The translations under genes were made by a program, and so were the position numbers. Under the pieces are notes generated by a model. That model made no database searches and was not told the origin of the DNA. It saw only the letters and a list, made by a program, of their open reading frames with translations. From positions 1 to 10,637 of the forward strand of contig CAKUQY010000040.1 in NCBI GenBank assembly GCA_934675585.1: a DNA stretch of 10,637 bases, in the 5' to 3' direction. This DNA comes from an uncultured Opitutales bacterium. GTDB taxonomy: Bacteria; Verrucomicrobiota; Verrucomicrobiia; Opitutales; UBA953. Shown in pieces: positions 1 through 5,905 of this stretch (positions are counted from its first letter, which is position 1; each line of letters starts with the position of its first letter).

Positions 1-1290
1 CAAATAAATACTTGCGTAGTTCCTCGCAATGACGCTTTCGGCTATAATTTAAAATCTAAATCGACGAGCGCGTCGCTTGGGAGTAATGATTTCGCGAATG
101 ATTTCGACGAAATCGGCAATCGTGAAATGGTGAGCGAAGCGGGAACGGAAACGAATTACAGCGCAAACGCGTTAAATCAATATTCTGAGGTTGGCGATTT
201 TCTTCCCGCCTACGATGCTGACGGGAACGCGATTTTGATCAAAACTGCCACGGGAACGTGGAGCGTTTCTTACAACGCCGAAAATCGTCCTGTGCGTTTT
301 GAGTGTGCGGGAACGCAAACCGTTGTGGAAATGAATTACGATTATTTGGGTCGGCGCTTTGAGAAAAAAATCACTGTCTCGGGAACGACAACTTTACACC
401 ATCGCTACATTTATCGCGGATTTTTACAAATCGCGTGTCTTGATCTTACTCGCGCGGGAACGCCCGCCTTGTGGTTTGTTTTCTGGGATCCAACGCAACC
501 GACGGGAACGCGCCCGCTCGCGATTCAAAAGAATGGAACTTGGTTTGTCTACGGCCACGATTTGACGAAAAATGTCTGCGAAGTTTTTGGAAGTGATGGC
601 TACATTAAAACAACTTATTCTTACTCGCCATTCGGGAACGTTTCATCTGTTGGCAATTTCGAGCAAAACTTCCAATGGTCTTCAGAATTCTACGACCCCG
701 AACTTGGCCTCGTTTACTACAACTACCGCCACTATTCTCCAACCACCGCCCGCTGGCTCTCCCGCGACCCAATCGAAGAACAAGGCGGGTTGAATTTGTA
801 TTGCTTTTGCGGGAATAATCCTATCAAGAAATGGGATGAGTTAGGATTCGCATTTCGAGATGAAGATTTATCTGGGCGGGCTGATCCTATTTTTCAAAAA
901 TGTTGTGGAAATAAAAAATATAATGATAAAAAAGAATGTTGTTTAGAGGAGAATGGCAGAAAAATTATACGCAGTAGAGACAAAAAGATATTTACAGGAG
1001 TTAGTTATTATGTCAGGCGCACAAGGTGGTATTATATACCTATTTATCGTCCATGGTCGATAACTCAATTTTTTCTGATGCATGCGTGGTTTAGTATTGA
1101 TGGTGCCGAATGGAGAGCAGGTTCTTATCCCCAGGGGATAGATTTCGAGGAAAAAGAATATGCTTTAAAAGAGGGGGAAACACTAACGTTTAAAAAAGAC
1201 ATCTCTTTGGCGGTGTGCGATTATAAGGTTGAGGATTTCTCTCAATGTGTGAAAAATAAAGCAAAACAGGGAAATAATTGGCACCCTTAG
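1..1290 (+). CDS. Rhs/YD-repeat polymorphic-toxin-type protein, 3' part (5' end outside window)
   Basis: The reading frame is open from the first base, so this is the C-terminal 429 residues of a larger gene and the ATG at 127 is not a real start. Codons about 15-280 are Rhs core: DEIGNR near codon 37, a WDPTQP...TRPLAIQ segment, GHDLTKN, and the hallmark YDPELGLVYYNYRHY...RWLSRDPIEEQGG at codons 231-263. The core ends at DELG (about 837-846). Rhs proteins form a shell around a C-terminal effector that differs between relatives. Here the tip (847-1290) is AT-rich and Cys/Lys-rich and contains a HAWFSIDG motif (His codon 361) followed by GSYP. This resembles the His half of permuted papain-like (LRAT/PPPDE-type) hydrolases; that assignment is inferred from motifs only. 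The frame stops at TAG 1288-1290, just before an NNCLDWV motif, so the tip may be truncated. The core has eight CGGGAACG words and the tip has none. Confidence 0.85.
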   Translation, partial: QINTCVVPRNDAFGYNLKSKSTSASLGSNDFANDFDEIGNREMVSEAGTETNYSANALNQYSEVGDFLPAYDADGNAILIKTATGTWSVSYNAENRPVRFECAGTQTVVEMNYDYLGRRFEKKITVSGTTTLHHRYIYRGFLQIACLDLTRAGTPALWFVFWDPTQPTGTRPLAIQKNGTWFVYGHDLTKNVCEVFGSDGYIKTTYSYSPFGNVSSVGNFEQNFQWSSEFYDPELGLVYYNYRHYSPTTARWLSRDPIEEQGGLNLYCFCGNNPIKKWDELGFAFRDEDLSGRADPIFQKCCGNKKYNDKKECCLEENGRKIIRSRDKKIFTGVSYYVRRTRWYYIPIYRPWSITQFFLMHAWFSIDGAEWRAGSYPQGIDFEEKEYALKEGETLTFKKDISLAVCDYKVEDFSQCVKNKAKQGNNWHP

Positions 1291-1356
1291 AATAATTGTC
1301 TTGATTGGGTGTACGATACTATTGACGCTTGTAAAAAAGAGGTAAAACGAAAATGA
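1291..1356 (+). pseudogene. In-frame continuation of the Rhs tip beyond a TAG codon
   Basis: Directly after TAG 1288-1290 the same frame stays open for 21 codons to a TGA at 1354-1356. It encodes NNCLDWVYDTIDACKKEVKRK (shown to its end; 21 residues split as NNCLDWVYDT and IDACKKEVKRK). The NC-x-D-W motif with Cys at 1297-1299 looks like the nucleophile motif that follows the His motif in permuted papain-like folds (NCEHF in LRAT proteins). The TGA overlaps the ATG of the next gene as ATGA, the usual arrangement for translationally coupled genes. Both points suggest that the original protein ended at 1356 and that TAG is a nonsense mutation, a sequencing error or a readthrough site. Confidence 0.6.
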
Positions 1357-1916
1357 TTAAACTTATCTTATTTCTATTACTAATGGTTGGCTCTTTTTTT
1401 GGACTTTTTTTGTGTGGATGCGAATCAAAAAATGGAGTCGTTGAAAATAAGCTCAGATTTTTAAGTGAAAAAATAACTATCTCAATTAATACAGAAGTCC
1501 CATTGAATTTAAAATTTGAAGATGGTTATTTTGATTCTTTTGTTTTAGTTTTTCCATTTGCGACAGATGTGAAATATGATATGGTTGTTTCGATTGGAAA
1601 TATTAGTGTTATAATGAAAAATGAAGGGTGGACTGTGTGTGTTGAAAATAAATATATTTTTTTAGGAGAACCTGTTCCCGCTGCAAGTTTAATTATTCGA
1701 GCTATAAATAGGAATAAAAAACCTATTCTTTGTGTATTCGCGAATCCTGATCAAAAAAAATATCGTTTCCCCTTGAAAGAAGATTGTTATATTATTCATG
1801 ATGGGATTCTTGAAATTCCAGTCTCTGTTAAAGTATTAAATTGCAGTCCGCCAATTCAAAATAATCAAATTAAATTTAAAATTCTTTCAAATTGGTATAA
1901 TCATGGAAGCACTTAA
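1353..1916 (+). CDS. Small predicted lipoprotein next to the Rhs tip; candidate immunity protein
   Basis: This encodes 187 residues. The start has a hydrophobic signal (residues 4-20, rich in Leu/Phe) followed by L20-C21-G22-C23, which fits a lipobox, so Cys23 would be lipidated and the protein anchored in a membrane facing the periplasm. The start is supported by GAGGT at 1339-1343, one of the few Shine-Dalgarno-like sites in the window, and by the ATGA overlap with the extended Rhs frame. The mature part is AT-rich in coding, predicted mostly beta, with no family I recognise. Its position directly after a toxin-like tip suggests an immunity or accessory protein, which would fit a cell-envelope-acting effector; this is inferred from context. 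It carries no CGGGAACG word, only one near match at 1673-1680, so it looks imported together with the tip. Confidence 0.7.
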   Translation: MIKLILFLLLMVGSFFGLFLCGCESKNGVVENKLRFLSEKITISINTEVPLNLKFEDGYFDSFVLVFPFATDVKYDMVVSIGNISVIMKNEGWTVCVENKYIFLGEPVPAASLIIRAINRNKKPILCVFANPDQKKYRFPLKEDCYIIHDGILEIPVSVKVLNCSPPIQNNQIKFKILSNWYNHGST

Positions 1917-1921
1917 TCTCA

Positions 1922-2031
1922 CAGGGAACTACAACATAAAAAATCGTCCTGTGCGTTTTGAGTGCGCGGGAACGGAAATTCTCTCGCTCGAAAGACGAAG
2001 TTTTTGAAGTTTTGATGGTTAAGCTGCAGTA
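1922..2031 (+). pseudogene. Rhs core fragment (duplicated remnant)
   Basis: Positions 1940-1964 are identical, over 25 bases, to 281-305 of the Rhs gene (encoding ENRPVRFE). After one mismatch the match continues through GCGGGAACG (1966-1974 against 307-315). Upstream, TACAAC also matches. A second block around 1995-2018 (CGAAGTTTTT, then GAAGT and GATGG) resembles the Rhs segment near 579-599 that encodes CEVFGSDG. The stretch between these blocks in the intact gene, about 260 bases, is missing here. There is no usable reading frame. This is the type of leftover expected when tip cassettes recombine into an Rhs locus and displace older tips. Confidence 0.7.
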
Positions 2032-2109
2032 ATGAGCCATTATTAAAAAATGCGGTCCACTTCTGTAAAATTCTATCTGATTCAATAACTTCCGAAAGTT
2101 TTTCCGCCA

Positions 2110-2533
2110 ATGGAAAAACCAGTAGATTTTACTACAGATATCTATGAAGTTAGATGTTTTGAAAATCTTTTTAGAGAAACCGTTACTCCAGAAGTGTTTT
2201 ATTGTCATGACGCGTTTTTTTTGGTTCACGATAGATGGTTTTGTTTATTTTTTGCCCAGCTTAATAAGATGCTCTTTTATAGACCTTGAAAAATGCCTTG
2301 CCGCGATAGAATATATTTTAGAGGAAACAGAATATGCTTTTCTTTATTCGTATGATTATGGAAAAATAACGGAAAAATGGTATGCTTTGGGAAAAGAACA
2401 ACTTGACTATGTAGTTCTTTGGTTAAAATGGCTGGGGGAAGAGGAGCCATCGTTTAATTGTGACGAAGATTATAAAACAGGAGTCTCAATTCTTTCGCTA
2501 TTGTCTTTGGAAAAGAAAAATAAATCGAATTGA
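2110..2533 (+). pseudogene. Small cargo/immunity-like gene frameshifted at a T8 tract (DUF6714-like)
   Basis: Two overlapping frames look like one protein. The frame from ATG 2110 gives MEKPVDFTTDIYEV...VFYCHDAFF and runs into eight T at 2215-2222. The frame that begins at ATG 2144 continues from the tract as WFTIDGFVYFLPSLIRCSF...ITEKWYALGKEQLDYVVLWLKWLGEE and ends at 2533. Reading seven T instead of eight joins them into about 140 residues. The joined order, xFFxxTxxGFxYFLPxxL followed by an acidic helical part and a KEQ...V..WL.WL end, resembles small proteins I associate with DUF6714, but that is from memory. If the frame is as shown, the only uninterrupted product is a 129-residue protein from 2144 with an unlikely N-terminus. 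It has no Shine-Dalgarno site and no CGGGAACG word. Its place behind an Rhs tip suggests an orphan immunity gene. Confidence 0.5.
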
Positions 2534-2557
2534 TTTTATAATCGTCTCTACTTTGCC

Positions 2558-2590
2558 AACAAATATTTATAATTATGTTTGTTTTTTTTC
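2558..2590 (+). terminator. Possible AT-rich terminator after the toxin cassette
   Basis: A 9-bp stem, AACAAATAT (2558-2566) against ATGTTTGTT (2575-2583) with one T-G pair and an 8-base loop, is followed by a run of T to 2589. It lies 24 bases after the broken cargo gene. The stem is weak because it is AT-rich, and it does not use the CGGGAACG word found in the two other terminators. Confidence 0.4.
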
Positions 2591-2700
2591 TTTAGAGAGT
2601 GAATGCGAGTAGTTAGTCTTAATTTCTTTTTTTATTTTCGTTTCTGCGTTCCCGCTAACTCTCAACTCTAAATTCTCGACTTTAAACTATTTTTTGGTAT

Positions 2701-2736
2701 TTGACTATTTGTGGGAATGTGCTCAAAATATAAATT
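2701..2736 (+). promoter_or_regulatory. Possible promoter of the nanQ-nanA operon
   Basis: TTGACT at 2701-2706 is followed after 17 bases by CAAAAT (2724-2729), overlapping TATAAA at 2729-2734. Transcription would start near 2736, about 17 bases before the ATG at 2753. The -10 box is weak, so this is tentative. The rest of the 2534-2700 gap holds a terminator-like hairpin, one CGTTCCCG word at 2647 and T/C-rich DNA without a gene. Confidence 0.3.
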
Positions 2737-2752
2737 GTTAACCCTTAAAATT

Positions 2753-3196
2753 ATGATTCTCGGTAGTTTGAAAAATACGAAACGCATTGAAGCGCTTAAC
2801 CCTTATTTTAAAAAAGTTTTCGACTATGTGCGCACGCACGATATGGCGGCCGTTCCCGCGGGAAAAGTTGTGATTGATGGCGATGATTGTTTTATCAACG
2901 TGGTCGATCATCCTGGAAAAACAAAGGAAACTTCAAAGCTTGAAAGTCACGATCATTTTTTGGATATTCATATTCCGATTTCCGCGCCAGAAACGCTTGG
3001 CTGGATTGCCCGCGAAGATATTGCGGGAACGCCTTACGATGAAAAAAGTGACAGCTCGGTTTATGACGGTCCCGCGGAAATTTATACGACGATTCAGCCT
3101 GGCGAATTTGTGATTTACTGGCCAGAAGATGTTCACGCTCCCGCGATTTCGTCAGTGCCATTTCGCAAATTGATTGTGAAAGCCCGTTGTGATTAA
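2753..3196 (+). CDS. nanQ: YhcH/YjgK/YiaL family protein, probable N-acetylneuraminate anomerase
   Basis: This encodes 147 residues, the normal length for the YhcH/YjgK/YiaL cupin family. The start at ATG 2753 (MILGSLKN) matches the usual N-terminus of the family; a GTG at 2711 would add 14 unlikely residues. Family residues that can be seen are E64-S-H66-D-H68 with DIH at 71-73, PEDVHAP at 124-130, and RKLIVKA near the end, which form the metal-binding cupin core. E. coli YhcH (NanQ) speeds interconversion of sialic acid anomers in the cytoplasm, while other members (YiaL, TabA) have different roles. The next gene, 33 bases downstream, is an N-acetylneuraminate lyase, which favours the NanQ role. 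It contains two CGGGAACG words (2851 reverse, 3024 forward). Confidence 0.8.
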   Translation: MILGSLKNTKRIEALNPYFKKVFDYVRTHDMAAVPAGKVVIDGDDCFINVVDHPGKTKETSKLESHDHFLDIHIPISAPETLGWIAREDIAGTPYDEKSDSSVYDGPAEIYTTIQPGEFVIYWPEDVHAPAISSVPFRKLIVKARCD

Positions 3197-3229
3197 TTTT
3201 TTTATTAACCTATAAGAACTAATAAGATT

Positions 3230-4120
3230 ATGGCAAAAAAATTAGAAGGCCTCATCGCAGCTCCACACACACCATTTAATCCAGATGGTTCGGTGAATTT
3301 GAAGCTCATTCCAAAACAAATCGACTTGCTCGTTAAGCAAGGCGTTAAAGGTGCATACATTTGTGGCACGACGGGCGAAGGCATTTGCTGCTCGGTCGAA
3401 GAACGCAAAAGTGTGATGAAAGCTTGGGCAGAATATGGCAAAGGCAAATTGTTTATTATCGCTCACGTAGGTGCGCTTTCGATTACAGACGCGAAAGAAC
3501 TCGCGGCTTATGCGCAGGAACTCAAGCTCGACGCGACATCAATCGTTCCGCCAAACTTCTTTAAACCAGGTTCAATTGATGCGCTCATTGATTATTTGAA
3601 CGCGGTGCTCGTTGCGGCTCCAAAATTGCCATTTTATTACTATCACACGGGAATGTCGGGCGTAAATTTTGATATGGAACAATTCCTTATCAAAGCAGAC
3701 GGCAAAATCAAAAATCTCGCGGGAATTAAATTTAATTATCCAGATCTCTACATGTATCAACGTTGCATTCGCGCTTGCAAAGGCAAATACGATATCACTT
3801 GGGGCATCGATGAATGGTTTGCGGGAGCGCTCGCTTGTGGTGCAAAATCTGCGATTGGCTCAACTTACAATTACGCTGCGCCGCTTTATTACAAAATTTG
3901 GGACGCTTATAAAAAAGGCGACCAGAAAGCAATCGACGCGGGAATGGCGAAAGTCTGCAAAATCGTCGATTTGCTCGTGCAATACGGCGGCGTTGTCGGC
4001 GGTAAAGCAATGATGAAATGTCACGGGCTCGATATGGGCGGCGTGCGTCCACCATTGACTTGCTTGACGCCCGAACAAAAAACGGATTGCGTTAAACGCG
4101 TCAAATCGCTTATTAAGTAA
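3230..4120 (+). CDS. nanA: N-acetylneuraminate lyase (DHDPS/NAL aldolase family)
   Basis: This class I aldolase of 296 residues splits N-acetylneuraminate into N-acetylmannosamine and pyruvate in the cytoplasm. Visible motifs are APHTPFNPDG at 11-20, the GTTGEG loop at 46-51 followed by SVEER, FYYYH at 135-139 holding the catalytic Tyr, and AGIKFN with the Schiff-base Lys at 167. The YYYH and GIKF forms are typical of sialic acid lyases rather than dihydrodipicolinate synthases, which usually have YNxPxR and GIKEA. Length fits the family. It is co-transcribed with the nanQ-like gene and ends in a hairpin terminator. No nanE, nanK or transporter lies in the window, so the rest of the pathway must be elsewhere. 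It has no CGGGAACG word, unlike its neighbours, but two near matches (CGGGAATG at 3648 and 3939). There is no Shine-Dalgarno site, only A-rich DNA before the ATG. Confidence 0.9.
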   Translation: MAKKLEGLIAAPHTPFNPDGSVNLKLIPKQIDLLVKQGVKGAYICGTTGEGICCSVEERKSVMKAWAEYGKGKLFIIAHVGALSITDAKELAAYAQELKLDATSIVPPNFFKPGSIDALIDYLNAVLVAAPKLPFYYYHTGMSGVNFDMEQFLIKADGKIKNLAGIKFNYPDLYMYQRCIRACKGKYDITWGIDEWFAGALACGAKSAIGSTYNYAAPLYYKIWDAYKKGDQKAIDAGMAKVCKIVDLLVQYGGVVGGKAMMKCHGLDMGGVRPPLTCLTPEQKTDCVKRVKSLIK

Positions 4121-4137
4121 TTCATTTTACAAATAAA

Positions 4138-4178
4138 GCGCGTTCCCGTGGAAATTTTCTGCGGGAACGCTTTTTATT
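4138..4178 (+). terminator. Rho-independent terminator built from an inverted pair of CGGGAACG words
   Basis: GCGTTCCCG (4140-4148) pairs perfectly with CGGGAACGC (4162-4170). The 13-base interior can pair further through GAAA and TTTC. TTTTTATT follows at 4171-4178. It lies 18 bases after the nanA stop codon, so it would end the nanQ-nanA transcript. The stem is made of two oppositely oriented copies of the genome word. Confidence 0.85.
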
Positions 4179-4205
4179 GCCTTTGCGGGAACATTATATT
4201 TTTTT

Positions 4206-4246
4206 GCTCGACTTTTTATAAAAAATATGGTTTAATATTGTCGAGC
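4206..4246. repeat. 7-bp inverted repeat upstream of the phosphorylase gene
   Basis: GCTCGAC (4206-4212) and GTCGAGC (4240-4246) are perfect inverted repeats around 27 bases of AT-rich DNA. There is no T-run after the second arm. It could be an operator, a weak hairpin, or chance. It lies upstream of the best promoter candidate for the gene at 4293. Confidence 0.4.
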
Positions 4247-4252
4247 GCGATT

Positions 4253-4280
4253 TTGTTCTCGTTTAAATTAATATCATAAT
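4253..4280 (+). promoter_or_regulatory. Possible promoter of the phosphorylase gene
   Basis: TTGTTC (4253-4258), a 16-base spacer and CATAAT (4275-4280) would start transcription near 4287, leaving a leader of only about six bases before ATG 4293. The boxes are imperfect. The gene follows a terminator, so it needs its own promoter in this 110-base gap. Confidence 0.35.
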
Positions 4281-4292
4281 AAAAAATAAATT

Positions 4293-5780
4293 ATGGCAGT
4301 AAAAAAAGCTACGGCAAGTGCAAAAAAATCTGCGAAACCTGTTGTAACAAAAAATCAAACAGTTTCTCCAGAAAAAATCTCACAATATGCAACTCTTATC
4401 GCTAAAAAACGCGATGGAAATGAGTTTACAAAGCCGGAAATTCGGACGATTGTTGATGCGATTATGAAAGGCGAAATGCCTGTTTCTCAACAATCGGCTC
4501 TTTTGATGGCGATTTATTTTAAATCATTGTCGGGTTCAGAAATGGCAGCATTCGCAGAAGAAATGATGTTTTCGGGAACGACGATGGATATTGATTTTGC
4601 GCGCATTACAGACCCAAAAGTTTCAAAGACTTCAACGGGCGGCGTTGGCGACAAAGTTTCGCTTTCGCTCGCAGTTGTGGGCGCAGCTTGCGGTGTTGTT
4701 GTTCCGATGATGGTTTCTTCGGATGAAAGCACAATTATTTCGTTGGTTGATAAAATGCGTGCAATTCCTGGCGTAAAAACAGAAATGCCTCACGCAGAAT
4801 ATGCAAAATTGGTCGGCAAAGTGGGCACGGGTATCGTTTCAAAAAGTGCAGACATTTCGCCAGTGGATGCATCGTTGACGGTTTTGCGTAAAGAAACTGT
4901 TACTAATGAAAATTTGCATCTTTTGACCAGTAGTATTCTTTCGCGCAAATATGCTGAAGACAGCGATGGTTTGATTATCGACCTTAAATGGGGCAGTGGT
5001 TCTTATATTCATGATCTCGAACAAGCGAAATTGCTCGCGCGCTATTTGACTCGTGTTGCAAAAGGTATGAAACGTAAATCGGTTGCGCTCGTTACCGATG
5101 CAAATCAACCAATCGGCGACACCGTCGGCACGGGAATGGAAATTATTGAAACCGTGCAAGTGCTTTGTGGTTGTGGCTTGAATATTGCGCCAAAATCAAA
5201 ATATGAATATCTCGCGGGAACGCAAGAATTGTTGCAAGAATTTGGCAAAGAAATGGTGCGCCTTGCAGGCGTTGCAGGTTCGACACTTTCTGCAAAACAA
5301 ATGATTGAACGCACGATTAAAAATCGTTCAGGACTCAAAAAATTTAAGGAAATGATCGAAAAACAAGGTGGTTCGACAGAATGGTTGACCGACCTTGTGG
5401 CTAAATTTGATGCGGCAGTCAAAGCTGGCAAAGCTGAAGAATTTGATTGGTTGAAAGAACAAAAACTTTTCAAACCAGTTACAAAAATAAAACATTCTTG
5501 CGCCGCAAAACGTGGCTATGTTCACCAAATTAATCCATTGCTTATCGCAAAAGGCGTTTATGAATTGGCGCGTCGCAAAGACGGCTCGCTCGATCCCGCA
5601 GTCGGCGTTTGCGGTTTGCGCAAAGTGGGCTACCAAGTTAAACAAGGCGAAGCACTTTTTGAAATTCGCTACAACGATGAAGCGAATTTGGAACGTGCGA
5701 TGGAATATTTCCGTTACGCTTACCGCCTCGCGCCAAAGCGTCCTGCCGATTTGCCATTAATCGCTGAACGCGTCGCTTAA
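4293..5780 (+). CDS. deoA: Thymidine/pyrimidine-nucleoside phosphorylase homologue with altered active site
   Basis: This 495-residue protein is clearly in the thymidine phosphorylase fold family: IAKKRDGNEFT at 36-46, STGGVGDKVSL at 114-124, AACGVVVPM, DKMRAIPG, SSILSRK at 193-199, LKWGSGS, TDANQPIGDTVG, and a C-terminal PYNP-like region (PAVGV...VKQGEALFEI). Family members split pyrimidine nucleosides with phosphate. Compared with E. coli DeoA from memory, Arg171 and Ser186 are kept (R179, S194), but His85 is Thr113, Lys190 is Arg198, and the glycine-rich SGRGLGHTGGT segment that helps bind phosphate is replaced by VSSDESTIISL (131-141). It may have another substrate or little phosphorylase activity. 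Residues 1-30 are a Lys/Ala-rich tail not seen in DeoA. It stands alone between two hairpin terminators and has two CGGGAACG words (4573, 5215). The symbol is by homology only. Confidence 0.75.
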   Translation: MAVKKATASAKKSAKPVVTKNQTVSPEKISQYATLIAKKRDGNEFTKPEIRTIVDAIMKGEMPVSQQSALLMAIYFKSLSGSEMAAFAEEMMFSGTTMDIDFARITDPKVSKTSTGGVGDKVSLSLAVVGAACGVVVPMMVSSDESTIISLVDKMRAIPGVKTEMPHAEYAKLVGKVGTGIVSKSADISPVDASLTVLRKETVTNENLHLLTSSILSRKYAEDSDGLIIDLKWGSGSYIHDLEQAKLLARYLTRVAKGMKRKSVALVTDANQPIGDTVGTGMEIIETVQVLCGCGLNIAPKSKYEYLAGTQELLQEFGKEMVRLAGVAGSTLSAKQMIERTIKNRSGLKKFKEMIEKQGGSTEWLTDLVAKFDAAVKAGKAEEFDWLKEQKLFKPVTKIKHSCAAKRGYVHQINPLLIAKGVYELARRKDGSLDPAVGVCGLRKVGYQVKQGEALFEIRYNDEANLERAMEYFRYAYRLAPKRPADLPLIAERVA

Positions 5781-5801
5781 ATTATTAAAATTCAAAAATT
5801 G

Positions 5802-5842
5802 CGTTCCCGTGAAAATTTTTCGCGGGAACGTGTTTTTGTTTT
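5802..5842 (+). terminator. Rho-independent terminator built from an inverted pair of CGGGAACG words
   Basis: CGTTCCCG (5802-5809) pairs with CGGGAACG (5823-5830). The pairing continues inward through TGAAAA against TTTTCG with one T-G pair, giving a near-continuous 14-bp stem. A T-rich tract (TGTTTTTGTTTT) follows at 5831-5842. It lies 21 bases after the phosphorylase stop. A third copy, CGTTCCCG at 5844-5851, sits just beyond the T-run and could also pair with the middle copy. Confidence 0.85.
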
Positions 5843-5869
5843 GCGTTCCCGCGCGCTTAAATTTAACGG

Positions 5870-5898
5870 TTTAAAAACAAAGCCAATCGCTTTATAAT
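5870..5898 (+). promoter_or_regulatory. Promoter with consensus -10 box, predicted leaderless transcript
   Basis: A perfect TATAAT at 5893-5898 lies 17 bases after TTTAAA (5870-5875), which matches four of six positions of a -35 box. Only seven bases separate TATAAT from the ATG at 5906, so transcription would begin at or next to the start codon. The box lies just behind a terminator, which supports a new transcription unit. Confidence 0.55.
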
Positions 5899-5905
5899 AG
5901 AATTT

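Noticed and set aside
13..35. Resemblance to the common CGTCATTGCGAGGA-type intergenic repeat (reverse strand)
   Set aside because: The bases lie in an open Rhs frame and read as RNDAFGYN, a sequence that fits Rhs core proteins, so it is probably ordinary coding DNA.
140..640. Clustered word copies as a CRISPR array or tandem repeat
   Set aside because: Spacing is irregular (about 29 to 130 bases), the repeat unit is only 8-10 bases, and all copies lie inside a protein-coding frame.
1876..2229. Reverse-strand open frame of 117 codons
   Set aside because: It runs antisense across the end of the lipoprotein gene, the Rhs remnant and the broken cargo gene, and its protein shows no motif.
2612..2660. 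AGTTAG/CTAACT inverted repeat upstream of nanQ
   Set aside because: Arms are six bases with a spacer of about 37, which is expected by chance in AT-rich DNA.
2711..2752. GTG start for the nanQ-like gene
   Set aside because: It adds 14 residues not seen in the family, overlaps the likely promoter, and ATG 2753 gives the normal N-terminus.
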